Source: Alishewanella longhuensis
GTDB lineage: Bacteria > Pseudomonadota > Gammaproteobacteria > Enterobacterales > Alteromonadaceae
Assembly (NCBI RefSeq): GCF_014653435.1
Contig: NZ_BNAO01000013.1
Span: 1-43,096 of the forward strand
Reading direction: 5' to 3'
Length of the DNA: 43,096 nucleotides
Shown here piece after piece: positions 7,246 through 21,825 of this stretch (position 1 is the stretch's first letter; every line of letters starts with the position of its first letter). Both the position numbers and the translations under genes were made by a program. The notes under the pieces are model-generated. The model made no database searches. It was not told the DNA's origin and saw nothing but the letters and a program-made list of their open reading frames with translations.

Positions 7246-7265
7246 GCCGCAGCGATAACTGCGGC
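7246..7265 (-). terminator. Bidirectional terminator between convergent genes
   Basis: GCCGCAG pairs with CTGCGGC around six bases. On the minus strand it is followed by TTTTG and lies 33 bases past the cyanophycinase stop, so it ends that operon. On the plus strand it lies 29 bases past the fusion gene but has a poorer T-tract. Confidence 0.75.
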
Positions 7266-7298
7266 TTGGTTCAGCGTAATAAATTAGCGCTGGCTTTT

Positions 7299-9131
7299 TT
7301 ATTGTTCAGTAATAATGCGGAGTCTTTGCTTTGCACTGAGTTTACCGTCTGCAGATTGATAGCAGCTGTCAACTTTGCTTACTCTAATTAAATAAGGCGG
7401 TTCACTGACTGTTGCTGCGGTAAAGTTACTGCGGCATAGCGAATGGCTTAAGCTGCGGTAATGATCGCGGCTAAACAGCGGGCTTTTACTTTGTAAAGGT
7501 TCTGCACTATTAACCAGTTTGGTTTTATCCTCAGTCGGGAACAGTGTGATCTTGCCCTGTTGCCAAACGGCGGTATCGCCCGCGTTCAGGCTATAGGTGT
7601 CGGCGAGTAGCGCTGCAGGGGTAGATTCAGGCAGCAATTCACTGATATACACCTCTGCTGCGCCACTGGCTTTTAGTTGCACTATGCCCTCTGCCTGCAA
7701 GCTTAGATCGACTAATAAGGCTGTAGCCTCATCGACACCAAATGCCAGCTTAGTTTGGGTGGCTTGTTGTAGCACCAGTAAGCGGGCCTGGCGGCCACGT
7801 TCGGCAAAGTGGGTATCTAAAATGCCTAGCGGAAATAAACCTAAACCACCTGTTGCTGTGAAGGTTAGCTGGCGCTCACTCATCTCATCCGGGCAGCGCT
7901 GCTCTTTGCGGCAGCCTGGCCACGGGGCAGCAGCGGCTTTAGCGCCGTATTGCAGAGCATGGTAACTGTCGCCATTACTGATCATTGGCACTGTTGTTGT
8001 TGCTGTATCGTCGGCAAAAAATTGGCTGCCACTCATTACCGCGGTGCCGGCACTGGTACCGCCTACCAATAAGCGTTTTTGTTTAACGGCTTCGAGTATG
8101 GCGAGCAGCTCTGCACTAGCGCTGCCATCGCTATGCCGTAACGCTTGGTAAGTCAGGCTTTGATCGCCACCATTAAAGAAGATGCCATCGGCATCAGCAA
8201 TTAGTGCAACAACAGCGCTACTGCCTTTTTCGCACAGCTGCTGTTTGCTGGTAAAGAGATCGGCATAGATCTGTTCGCGGCGATAGCTACCATGAATATT
8301 GGCCAGATACTGTGGCAAGGCCGCACAGTTTTGCTCGGTGATGGCGCGTTGCAATGCCGCGGTTAAGGGTAACCATTGTGTGGCGGCACCGGCCTGGCGA
8401 AACGCATCTAGATAAAAATCTACCGCGGCAAAAGGATCGCGGGATGAGGCGGTAACTACCAATACCTTCGCCTGCTCGCGCCCTTTAGCCTGAGCTTTTT
8501 TTGTGGCCAGTTGTACAAATTGCCGATACAGCTCAGCCGACTCGGCATGAGTTGTTTGTGCCAGATCAACTTGCTCAGTTAAACGGTATTTACCATCGGC
8601 GCTAAGAGTGGGCACTTCCAGGTAGTCTAACACTGCATTGAGTTCACGCTCAGACAATGACTGCCAGAGCTCTTCGCCACTAACAGCTAAGGTTTCCGTT
8701 GCTTGAAAACTGCGCCATTGTTCAATAAGTTGCGATTCGGTAAGCAGTTTTCCCTGAGCTTGCGGTAGGCTATTAAACAGAGTTGCCAGCTGTTGTTGCA
8801 GCGAAGCACGCTCTGCCGTAAAAAGCTCGGCACCGGCGAATAACTGCAGAGTTGTTGGGTGCAATAAGTAGGCATTACTGGTTTTAGCCAGTTTGCTAAA
8901 TTTTGCCTGGTCGCTACAGCTTCGAGCTGACATAGAACTGCAGGTTGCCAGACCACCACCGACTAACATCAAGTCATAATCTGCTTCGGGTAACAATGTG
9001 CTTTGCTCGGCCGGAGCCAGCTCCAAAATTACTGGCGCATCGGGCTCCTGCTCGATAGCTGCTCTGGCCAGTAAGCCTGGTACACTAAGCAGGCTACCGG
9101 CAATCAATAATGAAATGCAAGACAAACGCAT
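7299..9131 (-). CDS. Secreted cyanophycinase (peptidase family S51), long form
   Basis: A 610-residue exported serine peptidase expected to cut cyanophycin (multi-L-arginyl-poly-aspartate) to beta-Asp-Arg dipeptides. A signal peptide ends near LLARA (about 24). The nucleophile motif is GGTSAG with Ser360, as in cyanophycinase CphB and peptidase E. Further family motifs are FFNGGDQ (318-324), DTHFAERGRQARL (439-451) and GVDEATALLV (465-474). Cytoplasmic cyanophycinases are under 300 residues; this one has an extra block at about 65-220 and a C-terminal extension, nearer the extracellular CphE type. Several cysteines (64, 72, 269, 300, 407, 413) suit an exported protein. It is the last gene of a four-gene operon: its ATG abuts the iadA stop, with AGGAGG four bases upstream inside iadA. 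Confidence 0.88.
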   Translation of the reverse strand: MRLSCISLLIAGSLLSVPGLLARAAIEQEPDAPVILELAPAEQSTLLPEADYDLMLVGGGLATCSSMSARSCSDQAKFSKLAKTSNAYLLHPTTLQLFAGAELFTAERASLQQQLATLFNSLPQAQGKLLTESQLIEQWRSFQATETLAVSGEELWQSLSERELNAVLDYLEVPTLSADGKYRLTEQVDLAQTTHAESAELYRQFVQLATKKAQAKGREQAKVLVVTASSRDPFAAVDFYLDAFRQAGAATQWLPLTAALQRAITEQNCAALPQYLANIHGSYRREQIYADLFTSKQQLCEKGSSAVVALIADADGIFFNGGDQSLTYQALRHSDGSASAELLAILEAVKQKRLLVGGTSAGTAVMSGSQFFADDTATTTVPMISNGDSYHALQYGAKAAAAPWPGCRKEQRCPDEMSERQLTFTATGGLGLFPLGILDTHFAERGRQARLLVLQQATQTKLAFGVDEATALLVDLSLQAEGIVQLKASGAAEVYISELLPESTPAALLADTYSLNAGDTAVWQQGKITLFPTEDKTKLVNSAEPLQSKSPLFSRDHYRSLSHSLCRSNFTAATVSEPPYLIRVSKVDSCYQSADGKLSAKQRLRIITEQ

Positions 9132-10337
9132 CTAACCTCCTGTTGCGCACTGCTGCGGCTTTTCAAAGGTGCCATATACTACTGGCTTACCTGCGCTGAC
9201 CAGGCAGCGACCTTTGGCGATAACAGTATCTATAGTTAAATCTCGGGAATTAAGTAGCAGCATATCAGCATCTTTGCCAACTGCAAGCTGGCCTTTTTGT
9301 TTTAAACCAAGAACCTGAGCAGGTGCCGCGGTGACACTGGTTAAGGCATCAGTTAAATCAACTTCCAGCTTGAGTACTGCCGTTTGCAACGCTTGAAGCA
9401 AGCTATTTACTTGCCCCACTTCCAAACCCAGTAACTCGCCATCATGACTATATACCGGCAGGCTAGCGTTGCCATCAGAGCTCATGGTAAGTTGCATGGC
9501 TGGAATACCCGCTTGTAAGGCCCGGCGCAGCGCCTCGGCTGCAGCAACTTCGCCATGTTTTAAATCATAGTCTGTGGTGCTGGCGGTAAAATCTATTACC
9601 CCACCAGCGCGCGCAAATTCCAGGCCTGCGTTAAACAGGGCTTCGTTGCGGTTAATATGGGTAGGGTAAAACTGTTTTAGGCTAAGCTCAGTGCCGTTTA
9701 CGGCATCGAAGAGCGGTTGTAACAGGCTAGCACCACTGCCCACATGCACACTAACAGTGCCGCCTTTACCTGCCAGCATACCGCCGACCCGCGCTGCTGC
9801 CGCAACTTTGCGTAGTTCAGTCGTTGTTGGCTGTGATGAGCGGTGATCGCTAATGGCTATTTCGCCAACACCAATAATTTTATCAATTAAAATTAAGTCA
9901 TCGGTAATATTGCCTGTTACCGTTCGGCAGGGGATTTCGTAGGAGCCGGTGTGGCAATAAGTACTAATGCCTTCGGTTTCCAGCGCATGGGCTTTGGCTA
10001 GTAAGTTGGTTAGGGTGCGCGTTGTGGCATCAGTGCCCAGTACGCCAATTGCTGTAGTCACACCTGCGAGCGTGGCATCGGTGAGTTGCATTTCCGGGGT
10101 ACGGGTAGCAAAGCCACCTTCACCGCCACCACCGATATAGTGTACTAGCGAGTCGACAAAGCCCGGCACTAAATATTTACCACTACCATCAATGACACTA
10201 ATAGGCAGTGTGCTGTTGTTTACGGTTAAGTTGTCACCTATTGCCGCAATGCGGTTACCGGCAATAAGGACATCTTTAATACCCAGCGCTGCAGGGGCGA
10301 AGACGCTGGCACCTTTAATAAGAAGAATGTGTTCCAA
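9132..10337 (-). CDS. iadA: Isoaspartyl (beta-aspartyl) dipeptidase, amidohydrolase family
   Basis: A 401-residue cytoplasmic metallopeptidase that splits beta-Asp-X dipeptides; here the likely substrate is beta-Asp-Arg from cyanophycin. The family is clear from IGGGGEGGFATRTPEMQL, AISDHRSSQP, PTHINRNEALF and SSDGNASLP. Ligands equivalent to E. coli His201, His230 and Asp285 are present (SVHVG, PTHINRN, SSDGN). Two metal positions differ: the HxH motif of E. coli (QHVH) reads SLVH, so the first His is Leu64, and the carboxylated Lys162 is replaced by Glu159 (GVGEIAISDH). The enzyme may bind metal differently, or Glu may bridge. Gene order and spacing (10 bases after yfcC, none before the cyanophycinase) show one transcription unit. 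Confidence 0.9.
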   Translation of the reverse strand: MEHILLIKGASVFAPAALGIKDVLIAGNRIAAIGDNLTVNNSTLPISVIDGSGKYLVPGFVDSLVHYIGGGGEGGFATRTPEMQLTDATLAGVTTAIGVLGTDATTRTLTNLLAKAHALETEGISTYCHTGSYEIPCRTVTGNITDDLILIDKIIGVGEIAISDHRSSQPTTTELRKVAAAARVGGMLAGKGGTVSVHVGSGASLLQPLFDAVNGTELSLKQFYPTHINRNEALFNAGLEFARAGGVIDFTASTTDYDLKHGEVAAAEALRRALQAGIPAMQLTMSSDGNASLPVYSHDGELLGLEVGQVNSLLQALQTAVLKLEVDLTDALTSVTAAPAQVLGLKQKGQLAVGKDADMLLLNSRDLTIDTVIAKGRCLVSAGKPVVYGTFEKPQQCATGG

Positions 10338-10347
10338 GAGAACCTCG

Positions 10348-11832
10348 TTATTGATAATTTATGGCCACGGCCAGCAACATAAACAGGCTAGCCAAAGCAA
10401 ATAAGCAAAGTTGTAATTTCCAGGCAAACTTAAGCCAAACCGTCCAATCTACCCGCACCACACCCAGGCAGCCAATTAAGGCGGCAGAGGTAGGGATAAT
10501 GCAATTGGTTAAACCATCGCCCAATTGAAAAGCCAGTACAGCAATTTGCCGGGATAAACCGAGCATATCGGATAAGGGGGCTATTAACGGCATGGTAAGC
10601 GCCGCTTGCCCTGAGCCTGAAGCGACAAAGAAATTAAACACCGACTGCATCACCAGCATTAGCCAGGCAGAAAGCCAGGCGGGTAAATCGCCCAGAGCCT
10701 GACCTGAGTAAAACAGCAAGGTATTGAGCACCGAAGGTGATTCTGGGTTATCGCCACCTAAAATAAGTACTATGCCTTTCGCCATGCCGACAATCAGAGC
10801 CGCAGGCAACAGCTCTGCTGCGCCTTGCTTAAAGCCGTCTGCGGCGTCATTTACCTTTAGGCGTTTACCCAATACGGCAATAGCGGCGATAACAACCCCA
10901 ATGGTGAAAAACTGGCTGGCAATTTCCGGAATATAGTATTCGCGGCTGGTGACGCCCCAGATAATCCAGGCGAGCCCCAAAAAGAACACCGTTAAGATCA
11001 GGCTATCCAGGCGGCTATACTCACTGGTAACAGTGGCGTCTTGTTGCTGACGCAGCCGCTGATCGGTTTCATAGCTAAGTGAGCTGCCGGGATCCGCTTT
11101 TATTTTAGCGGCATAGCGCATGGTGAAGATAATACCAAAAAGGGTAAAAACCCCCCACATCCAATACCTTAGATTAGCACCGGAGAGAAGGGGGATTTCT
11201 GCAATACCCTGGGCTATGGCCACATTAAAGGGGTTCATCCAGGAGGTGGCAAAGCCAATTTGCGTGGCAACGTAAGTGACGAGTACTGTGGTAATGGCAT
11301 CGTAACCCAATGCCAGCATCAGCGGCAGCAGGATAATGCAAAAGGCGATGGCTTCTTCGCCCATCCCAAAAACGGCACCACCGAGTGAAAATAAACCAAA
11401 CATTAGGGGAATAAACAAAAATTCCGTACCCTTGGTTTTGTCAATCAGCGCCAGGATGCCGTTATGGATAGCCCCGGTCTTCATAATGATGCCAAAGGCA
11501 CCACCGGTAAGCAGGATAAAGGCAATTACGCCCACCGCCGAGCCCCATTTCGAACCCGAGACCATGCCTTCAAAGGCATAATTGAAAAAGCCTACACCAC
11601 CGCCTTCAGCAAACAGCGGCACACCACTGTGGCTATCGTTGGCAAATTGAAAGCTGTCGGGATCCAGCTTGCCTTTGGTTTTTGCTGCGCCCGCTGTTTC
11701 AGCTGCCACCTCTGTAAGGCTAAAGCTGCCGGCAGGTACCAGGTGCGAGGCAATAGCTGCCAGTATCATCACAAAAAACAGGATGACAAAGGCATCCGGC
11801 ATGCTTGCCGGTTGTTTCGTTGAGTTAGTCAT
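10348..11832 (-). CDS. YfcC-family inner-membrane transporter (dipeptide/amino-acid carrier)
   Basis: A 494-residue protein with about 12 membrane segments, of the YfcC / arginine-ornithine-antiporter-like family (C4-dicarboxylate carrier superfamily). Typical stretches are MPDAFVILFFVMILAAI at the N-terminus, GMGEEAIAFCIILLPLML and GFATSWMNPFNVAIAQGI in the middle, and SGSGQAALTMPLIAPLSDML near the C-terminus. It lies between the TonB receptor and the dipeptidase, so its likely cargo is beta-Asp-Arg or the released amino acids. That cargo is inferred from context only. The start ATG has 50 bases to the upstream gene. Confidence 0.87.
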   Translation of the reverse strand: MTNSTKQPASMPDAFVILFFVMILAAIASHLVPAGSFSLTEVAAETAGAAKTKGKLDPDSFQFANDSHSGVPLFAEGGGVGFFNYAFEGMVSGSKWGSAVGVIAFILLTGGAFGIIMKTGAIHNGILALIDKTKGTEFLFIPLMFGLFSLGGAVFGMGEEAIAFCIILLPLMLALGYDAITTVLVTYVATQIGFATSWMNPFNVAIAQGIAEIPLLSGANLRYWMWGVFTLFGIIFTMRYAAKIKADPGSSLSYETDQRLRQQQDATVTSEYSRLDSLILTVFFLGLAWIIWGVTSREYYIPEIASQFFTIGVVIAAIAVLGKRLKVNDAADGFKQGAAELLPAALIVGMAKGIVLILGGDNPESPSVLNTLLFYSGQALGDLPAWLSAWLMLVMQSVFNFFVASGSGQAALTMPLIAPLSDMLGLSRQIAVLAFQLGDGLTNCIIPTSAALIGCLGVVRVDWTVWLKFAWKLQLCLFALASLFMLLAVAINYQ

Positions 11833-11882
11833 AAAATTAACCTGTGCAGTTGGCTGCCGGTGTTAGCCGGCAGCCAGCATTC

Positions 11883-14855
11883 TTAGAAGAAGTAACTAAA
11901 GGATAGGCGATAGTTTCTTCCCAGGGCATTGTGATTAATAGAATCGAAGCCACGGCTGGCACCATACACCTTTGGTGGATCCCGGTCTAACAGATTATCA
12001 ACGCTAAAGGTGATAGTGGCATTTTCAAAATCGTAACCCAGGTAACCACGTAAGGTAGTCCAGGACGACACATCACGCTCACCGTTCTCATCTAAGGCAC
12101 CAAGCTCGGCCATCTCGTCCAGATTACGGGCACGTAAACGGCTAATATCATCGGCGTAAGAGGCCGTATAATTGGCGCCTAAGCCTGTGCTAAAGTTATC
12201 GGCGCGCCAGGATACCCGCAAATTCGCAATGTTACGTGGGTAGCGGTAAGTCCCTACCAGCGATTCGATTTCATCTGAGCCGGCTTTATTACGTTCAAAC
12301 GATAGATAGTGTGTCCAATCCAAATCTAAGCCCAGTTTACCTGCGCTCAACTCAAAGGTATGGCTTAAGCGGGTATCAATACCTTTAACCTGCTGGCGAC
12401 CTACGTTATCCAGTAAAATAACATGGTCACGTTGTAACGGCAGGCTGGTAACGCGGGCAGGGGTGCTGTTTACCCAGTTGCTGAGGATCTCTTGCATATT
12501 GGCGTTGGCATTGGTCAGATCGCGGCCCTGACCGTCTAGCACCTGGCAAATATTAAAACGATCACGGCCTACTGCCAAGTTAGGGTTTAACGAAATACCG
12601 GTTTGACCATCAGGGACTAAGCCACAATGGCGCTGTGTGACATCGGTAATACTGCGTGCCATGGCAGCAGTTAAATCGGTATCAACCAGTTTTTTATGAT
12701 CAAACTGCCAGTAGTCGACGGTAATTGTGGTGTTACGTGTTGGGCTATAACCAAAGCCAAGGCTTAGCGATTCAGAGGTTTCCGCCTCAAGCTCTGGATT
12801 CCCCAGCTCTAACACGTTGACCGTACCCGTACCGCCTAAACCACCACAGTAGAACTGGTTTACCAGCTCATTGGCCGAACAATCATAACGGGCGGTGGTG
12901 GTGCGCAGTTTTACCCCTGCTTGGGTTAACGATGGTGCCCGGAAAGAGCTGGCCCAGGATGCGCGCATGACCAATTCATCGGTTGGGCGGTAGGTAAAGC
13001 CAATTTTCGGATTAAAGGTACCGCCAAAATCGTTGTAATGATCGTAACGGCCAGCAGCCAGCATTTCGACTTGTGCTGTTAATGGCACATACACTTCACC
13101 AAATACTGCTGCCTGGTTACGGCTGGCTGTGGAGAAGCTGGAACCAAAACCAAAGACATCAACCAGATAGTCATTTTCAAAACGCGCCTGTGCATTTAAA
13201 GAAGGCTCATCGGTAATTTTTTCGCGGCGTAGTTCAGCACCAAAGGCGGCACGGACTATTTGATCGTTAAATTCAAACAGATCGCCGGTAATACGGGCGT
13301 CCCAGCCGTATAAGGTACTTAAGCCATCACGGGTTGGTACTTCTTGCGCCAGCGCCAATCGGGCTTCGTTGGCGGCATCATTTTGCAGGAATGGATTATA
13401 GCTACCGGCCAGGTTAGCACCGCTGTTGCAGCTTAGGCTGTTGCCATCCCGACTGGCGATACTGCCATCAGAGCATAGCTCACCGGCAATAGCGGCATGG
13501 TATTTGTAGCGATTATAAATACCGGCCACTGCTTCCTGTGTTGATTTAGAGCGCGAAAGGAGTACCGCACTTTCCCAATCCCATTCACGATAAGTACCCG
13601 ATAAACCTGAAACTAAACGCAGCGCCTCGGTAGTGATATCTACCGTTCTTGGGGTATTAAAGCGGGCATCAAATTGAAAACCAAACAGGCGGCGACCGGT
13701 TGGTGAGAAAAACGGATCCAGATAGATTTCATCGTCGCCAAAATAGATAAAGTTATTGTCGCGGGTGGTGCCAGCGAAAATATCCAGGGCATTTTCCGGT
13801 ACCCAGGCACCTTCGGCATCATTCAACTGATTAATAGGTGCTGGGCTAGAAACAGCAGTGGATTTAGTGCGGGTATAAAATAAATCGGTTTGCCAGTTGA
13901 GATTATGCGATAACTCTTTGTTAAACATTAAGCCGGCGGCAGCACTTTTAATGGGGCTACGCAGTACATCGTCTTCATTAGGGTAGTAAGAACAAATGCG
14001 CTCACCAAATTCGGTGGTAACCAACGGCGTGGCGCACCCTGGCGTGGCAATTTCATCGCCACTTACCGTAGAGAAATAATAGATATTTGGGGTGCCTTTT
14101 GGCAGATAGGAATAGTTACTTTTTAATAACGGCTCACGGCTAAAATCACGATCGACGGCGCGGAATTCTTTGCGATCATAAAGATCGGCAAATAGCGTTA
14201 GGTTGCCGCCTGCTACTTGCTGGCCCCAAATAAGATTCAGGTTGGTTGTACCTTCGTTACTACTGGCAGTGCTATTGCCATAAGATAGATTAACTTCGGC
14301 TTTCTCGTAGTCTTTTTTCAAGATGTAGTTAATTACACCGGCGACGGCATCGGCACCATAGATGGCCGAGGCACCGGTGGCGAGAATTTCTACCCGCTCA
14401 ATGGCCGCTAATGGGATGCTGTTAATGTCCACAAAGTTCTGGGTACCGGCGGCAAAAGACGACGCAGCAACCCGGCGACCGTTAATGAGGGTGAGGGTAG
14501 AAGCGGGGCCCAAACCACGCAGTGAGGCTGCTGATTGACCTGCCGGAGTAGCGGTAGAGGTAGCACCACTTTCTGAGGTAGAGAAGGTACCACTGCCACC
14601 ACGTAACTGGCCCAAATCTTTTAGTAATTCATACAGTGAACTGGCACCTGAGTTTTTAATATCTTCGGCCGATAGCACAACCAGTGGCTGCGCACCTTCT
14701 AAATCGACCCCTTTAATGCGCGAGCCTGTAACGGCAATGCGTTCTGGTACGGTTTCATTGGCGTTGTTTTCCTCAGCATTCTGCTGTGCATTGGCTGGAA
14801 AATTTAAAGCTAAGGCGGCTGCTACAGCCAGTGAGAGCGTTGTGTAATGTGTCAT
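11883..14855 (-). CDS. TonB-dependent receptor, first gene of the cyanophycin operon
   Basis: A 990-residue outer-membrane receptor for TonB-driven uptake. The signal peptide is TLSLAVAAALALNFPANAQ. A TonB-box-like ERIAVTGSRI is followed by the plug (LYELLKDLGQLRGG, SLRGLGPASTLTLINGRRVA, ATGASAIYGADAVAGVINY) and the 22-strand barrel, ending in the expected aromatic YRLSFSYFF. The ATG at the signal peptide is chosen over a longer frame because AGGGG lies nine bases before it. Paired cysteines in predicted outer loops are common in this class. Position upstream of transporter, dipeptidase and secreted cyanophycinase suggests that it imports beta-Asp-Arg or short cyanophycin fragments. Confidence 0.93.
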   Translation of the reverse strand: MTHYTTLSLAVAAALALNFPANAQQNAEENNANETVPERIAVTGSRIKGVDLEGAQPLVVLSAEDIKNSGASSLYELLKDLGQLRGGSGTFSTSESGATSTATPAGQSAASLRGLGPASTLTLINGRRVAASSFAAGTQNFVDINSIPLAAIERVEILATGASAIYGADAVAGVINYILKKDYEKAEVNLSYGNSTASSNEGTTNLNLIWGQQVAGGNLTLFADLYDRKEFRAVDRDFSREPLLKSNYSYLPKGTPNIYYFSTVSGDEIATPGCATPLVTTEFGERICSYYPNEDDVLRSPIKSAAAGLMFNKELSHNLNWQTDLFYTRTKSTAVSSPAPINQLNDAEGAWVPENALDIFAGTTRDNNFIYFGDDEIYLDPFFSPTGRRLFGFQFDARFNTPRTVDITTEALRLVSGLSGTYREWDWESAVLLSRSKSTQEAVAGIYNRYKYHAAIAGELCSDGSIASRDGNSLSCNSGANLAGSYNPFLQNDAANEARLALAQEVPTRDGLSTLYGWDARITGDLFEFNDQIVRAAFGAELRREKITDEPSLNAQARFENDYLVDVFGFGSSFSTASRNQAAVFGEVYVPLTAQVEMLAAGRYDHYNDFGGTFNPKIGFTYRPTDELVMRASWASSFRAPSLTQAGVKLRTTTARYDCSANELVNQFYCGGLGGTGTVNVLELGNPELEAETSESLSLGFGYSPTRNTTITVDYWQFDHKKLVDTDLTAAMARSITDVTQRHCGLVPDGQTGISLNPNLAVGRDRFNICQVLDGQGRDLTNANANMQEILSNWVNSTPARVTSLPLQRDHVILLDNVGRQQVKGIDTRLSHTFELSAGKLGLDLDWTHYLSFERNKAGSDEIESLVGTYRYPRNIANLRVSWRADNFSTGLGANYTASYADDISRLRARNLDEMAELGALDENGERDVSSWTTLRGYLGYDFENATITFSVDNLLDRDPPKVYGASRGFDSINHNALGRNYRLSFSYFF

Positions 14856-14974
14856 AATTTTATACCCCTGGGATATACAGCTGCACTGACAACGCCAACA
14901 GGTAAACCGTGCAGGCGATAGCATGCCAATGCAGCTGATAGCTTCATTTTTGCTTTTTTAGTTATTAGTGTGGT

Positions 14975-15054
14975 GTTGCTAACTGGCAACAAGCAGAAAG
15001 GCAGGTAACATTGCAATGCAAACGTAAAACGTTAGGCAAAATGCAACCTGTTGC
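14975..15054. promoter_or_regulatory. Cluster of inverted repeats upstream of the cyanophycin operon
   Basis: Four short dyads lie within 80 bases, 120-200 bases before the receptor start: GTTGC-N6-GCAAC (14975-14990), CATTGCAATG (15009-15018), AACGT-AAA-ACGTT (15021-15033) and GCAAC-CT-GTTGC (15043-15054). No clear sigma70 or sigma54 promoter could be fixed. This is the only obvious control region of the operon. The rest of the gap to 15354 holds no gene I can support. Confidence 0.4.
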
Positions 15055-15354
15055 GTTTCTACTCGTTAAACCACTCCGAGAGGTAGTATGACGAGTAGTG
15101 ATATGAACCGAGCTGGATGGCTTTTTTTAACATATCGCTACTTTAAAATTGAGTTGATAACGTTTAATGCTTTTAAATAACGCAGGCAGTAAACAAACAG
15201 AGTTTTCAAATTACTGCCAATAACACCAATAGAAATACTGCGCTTGCCGGAAACTGTCAAGCAGCAAATGACATTTTTCTTAAAATTAATCTTGCGATAG
15301 CCGCTGAAAAAATGGGCCATTAGTTGTTAAACATGCTCTAGGTAAAACAGAATT

Positions 15355-15373
15355 AAGCCCGCAGTGCGGGCTT
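15355..15373 (-). terminator. Terminator after gltD
   Basis: AAGCCCG pairs with CGGGCTT around a short CACTG loop, 38 bases past the gltD stop. A moderately T-rich stretch follows on the minus strand. Confidence 0.7.
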
Positions 15374-15410
15374 AACTCTTATTAAAAACATGCGCTTACA
15401 ACGATTTTGG

Positions 15411-21297
<5,887 letters not shown>

Positions 21298-21825
21298 GAC
21301 ACGCCTCCAAACTTATCCTGAAATAAATAATTATTTAACTTTATTGAATTATTATTCTTATTGTTGTTTTTGCTACTGCTGCGAGAAAATACTTTTTGTT
21401 CTGGCAGAGGTTAACGTGCTGCGGATGTTAATTCGGTTGTTTTAGCCGTCTATACATACAGAGATTAACAGGTATACCGATATTCTAATAAAATTGCAAG
21501 CTAGATTTTTGCTGCTTGATAGCCAGTAAACCCCAAGATGACACGATTTTTGTTGCTGTAAATTGCAACACCTTGAAGCTGTTAGTTAGCATGATGACTT
21601 TTAAGTGTACTTACACAATTTTTTGCTATGGCTGTAAATGACTTTTGTTAAGTAAGGCAAATAATTATGCGATGTTGGTGTTTAGAGAAATTATCTGATC
21701 TGCGTTTCCCTAAATGGGCAGCAGCATTGGCAAAGTGATTAATAACCGCTAATCTAGCCCCTTATTACTCTTAGGTATTATGGCTGGGTAGCGAGCTGTA
21801 AGTTTTCACATTAGGAAAAGTTGTT
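21298..21825. other. Divergent intergenic region gltB/arcB
   Basis: This 528-base, AT-rich gap must hold both divergent promoters and no gene I can support. A minus-strand TTGCAA-17-TATACC pair would give gltB a leader of roughly 170 bases, but it is a weak call. A dyad GTTGC-N8-GCAAC (21552-21569) has the same half-sites as two dyads before the cyanophycin operon. On the plus strand AGGAAAAG precedes arcB. Confidence 0.4.

Noticed and set aside
14856..14924. Longer N-terminus for the cyanophycin-operon receptor
   Set aside because: It would put 23 cysteine-rich residues before a clear signal peptide, and the internal ATG has a good ribosome site.
15138..15320. 60-codon frame before the cyanophycin operon on the minus strand
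   Set aside because: No ribosome site, odd basic composition and no resemblance to a known family; it lies in a control region.
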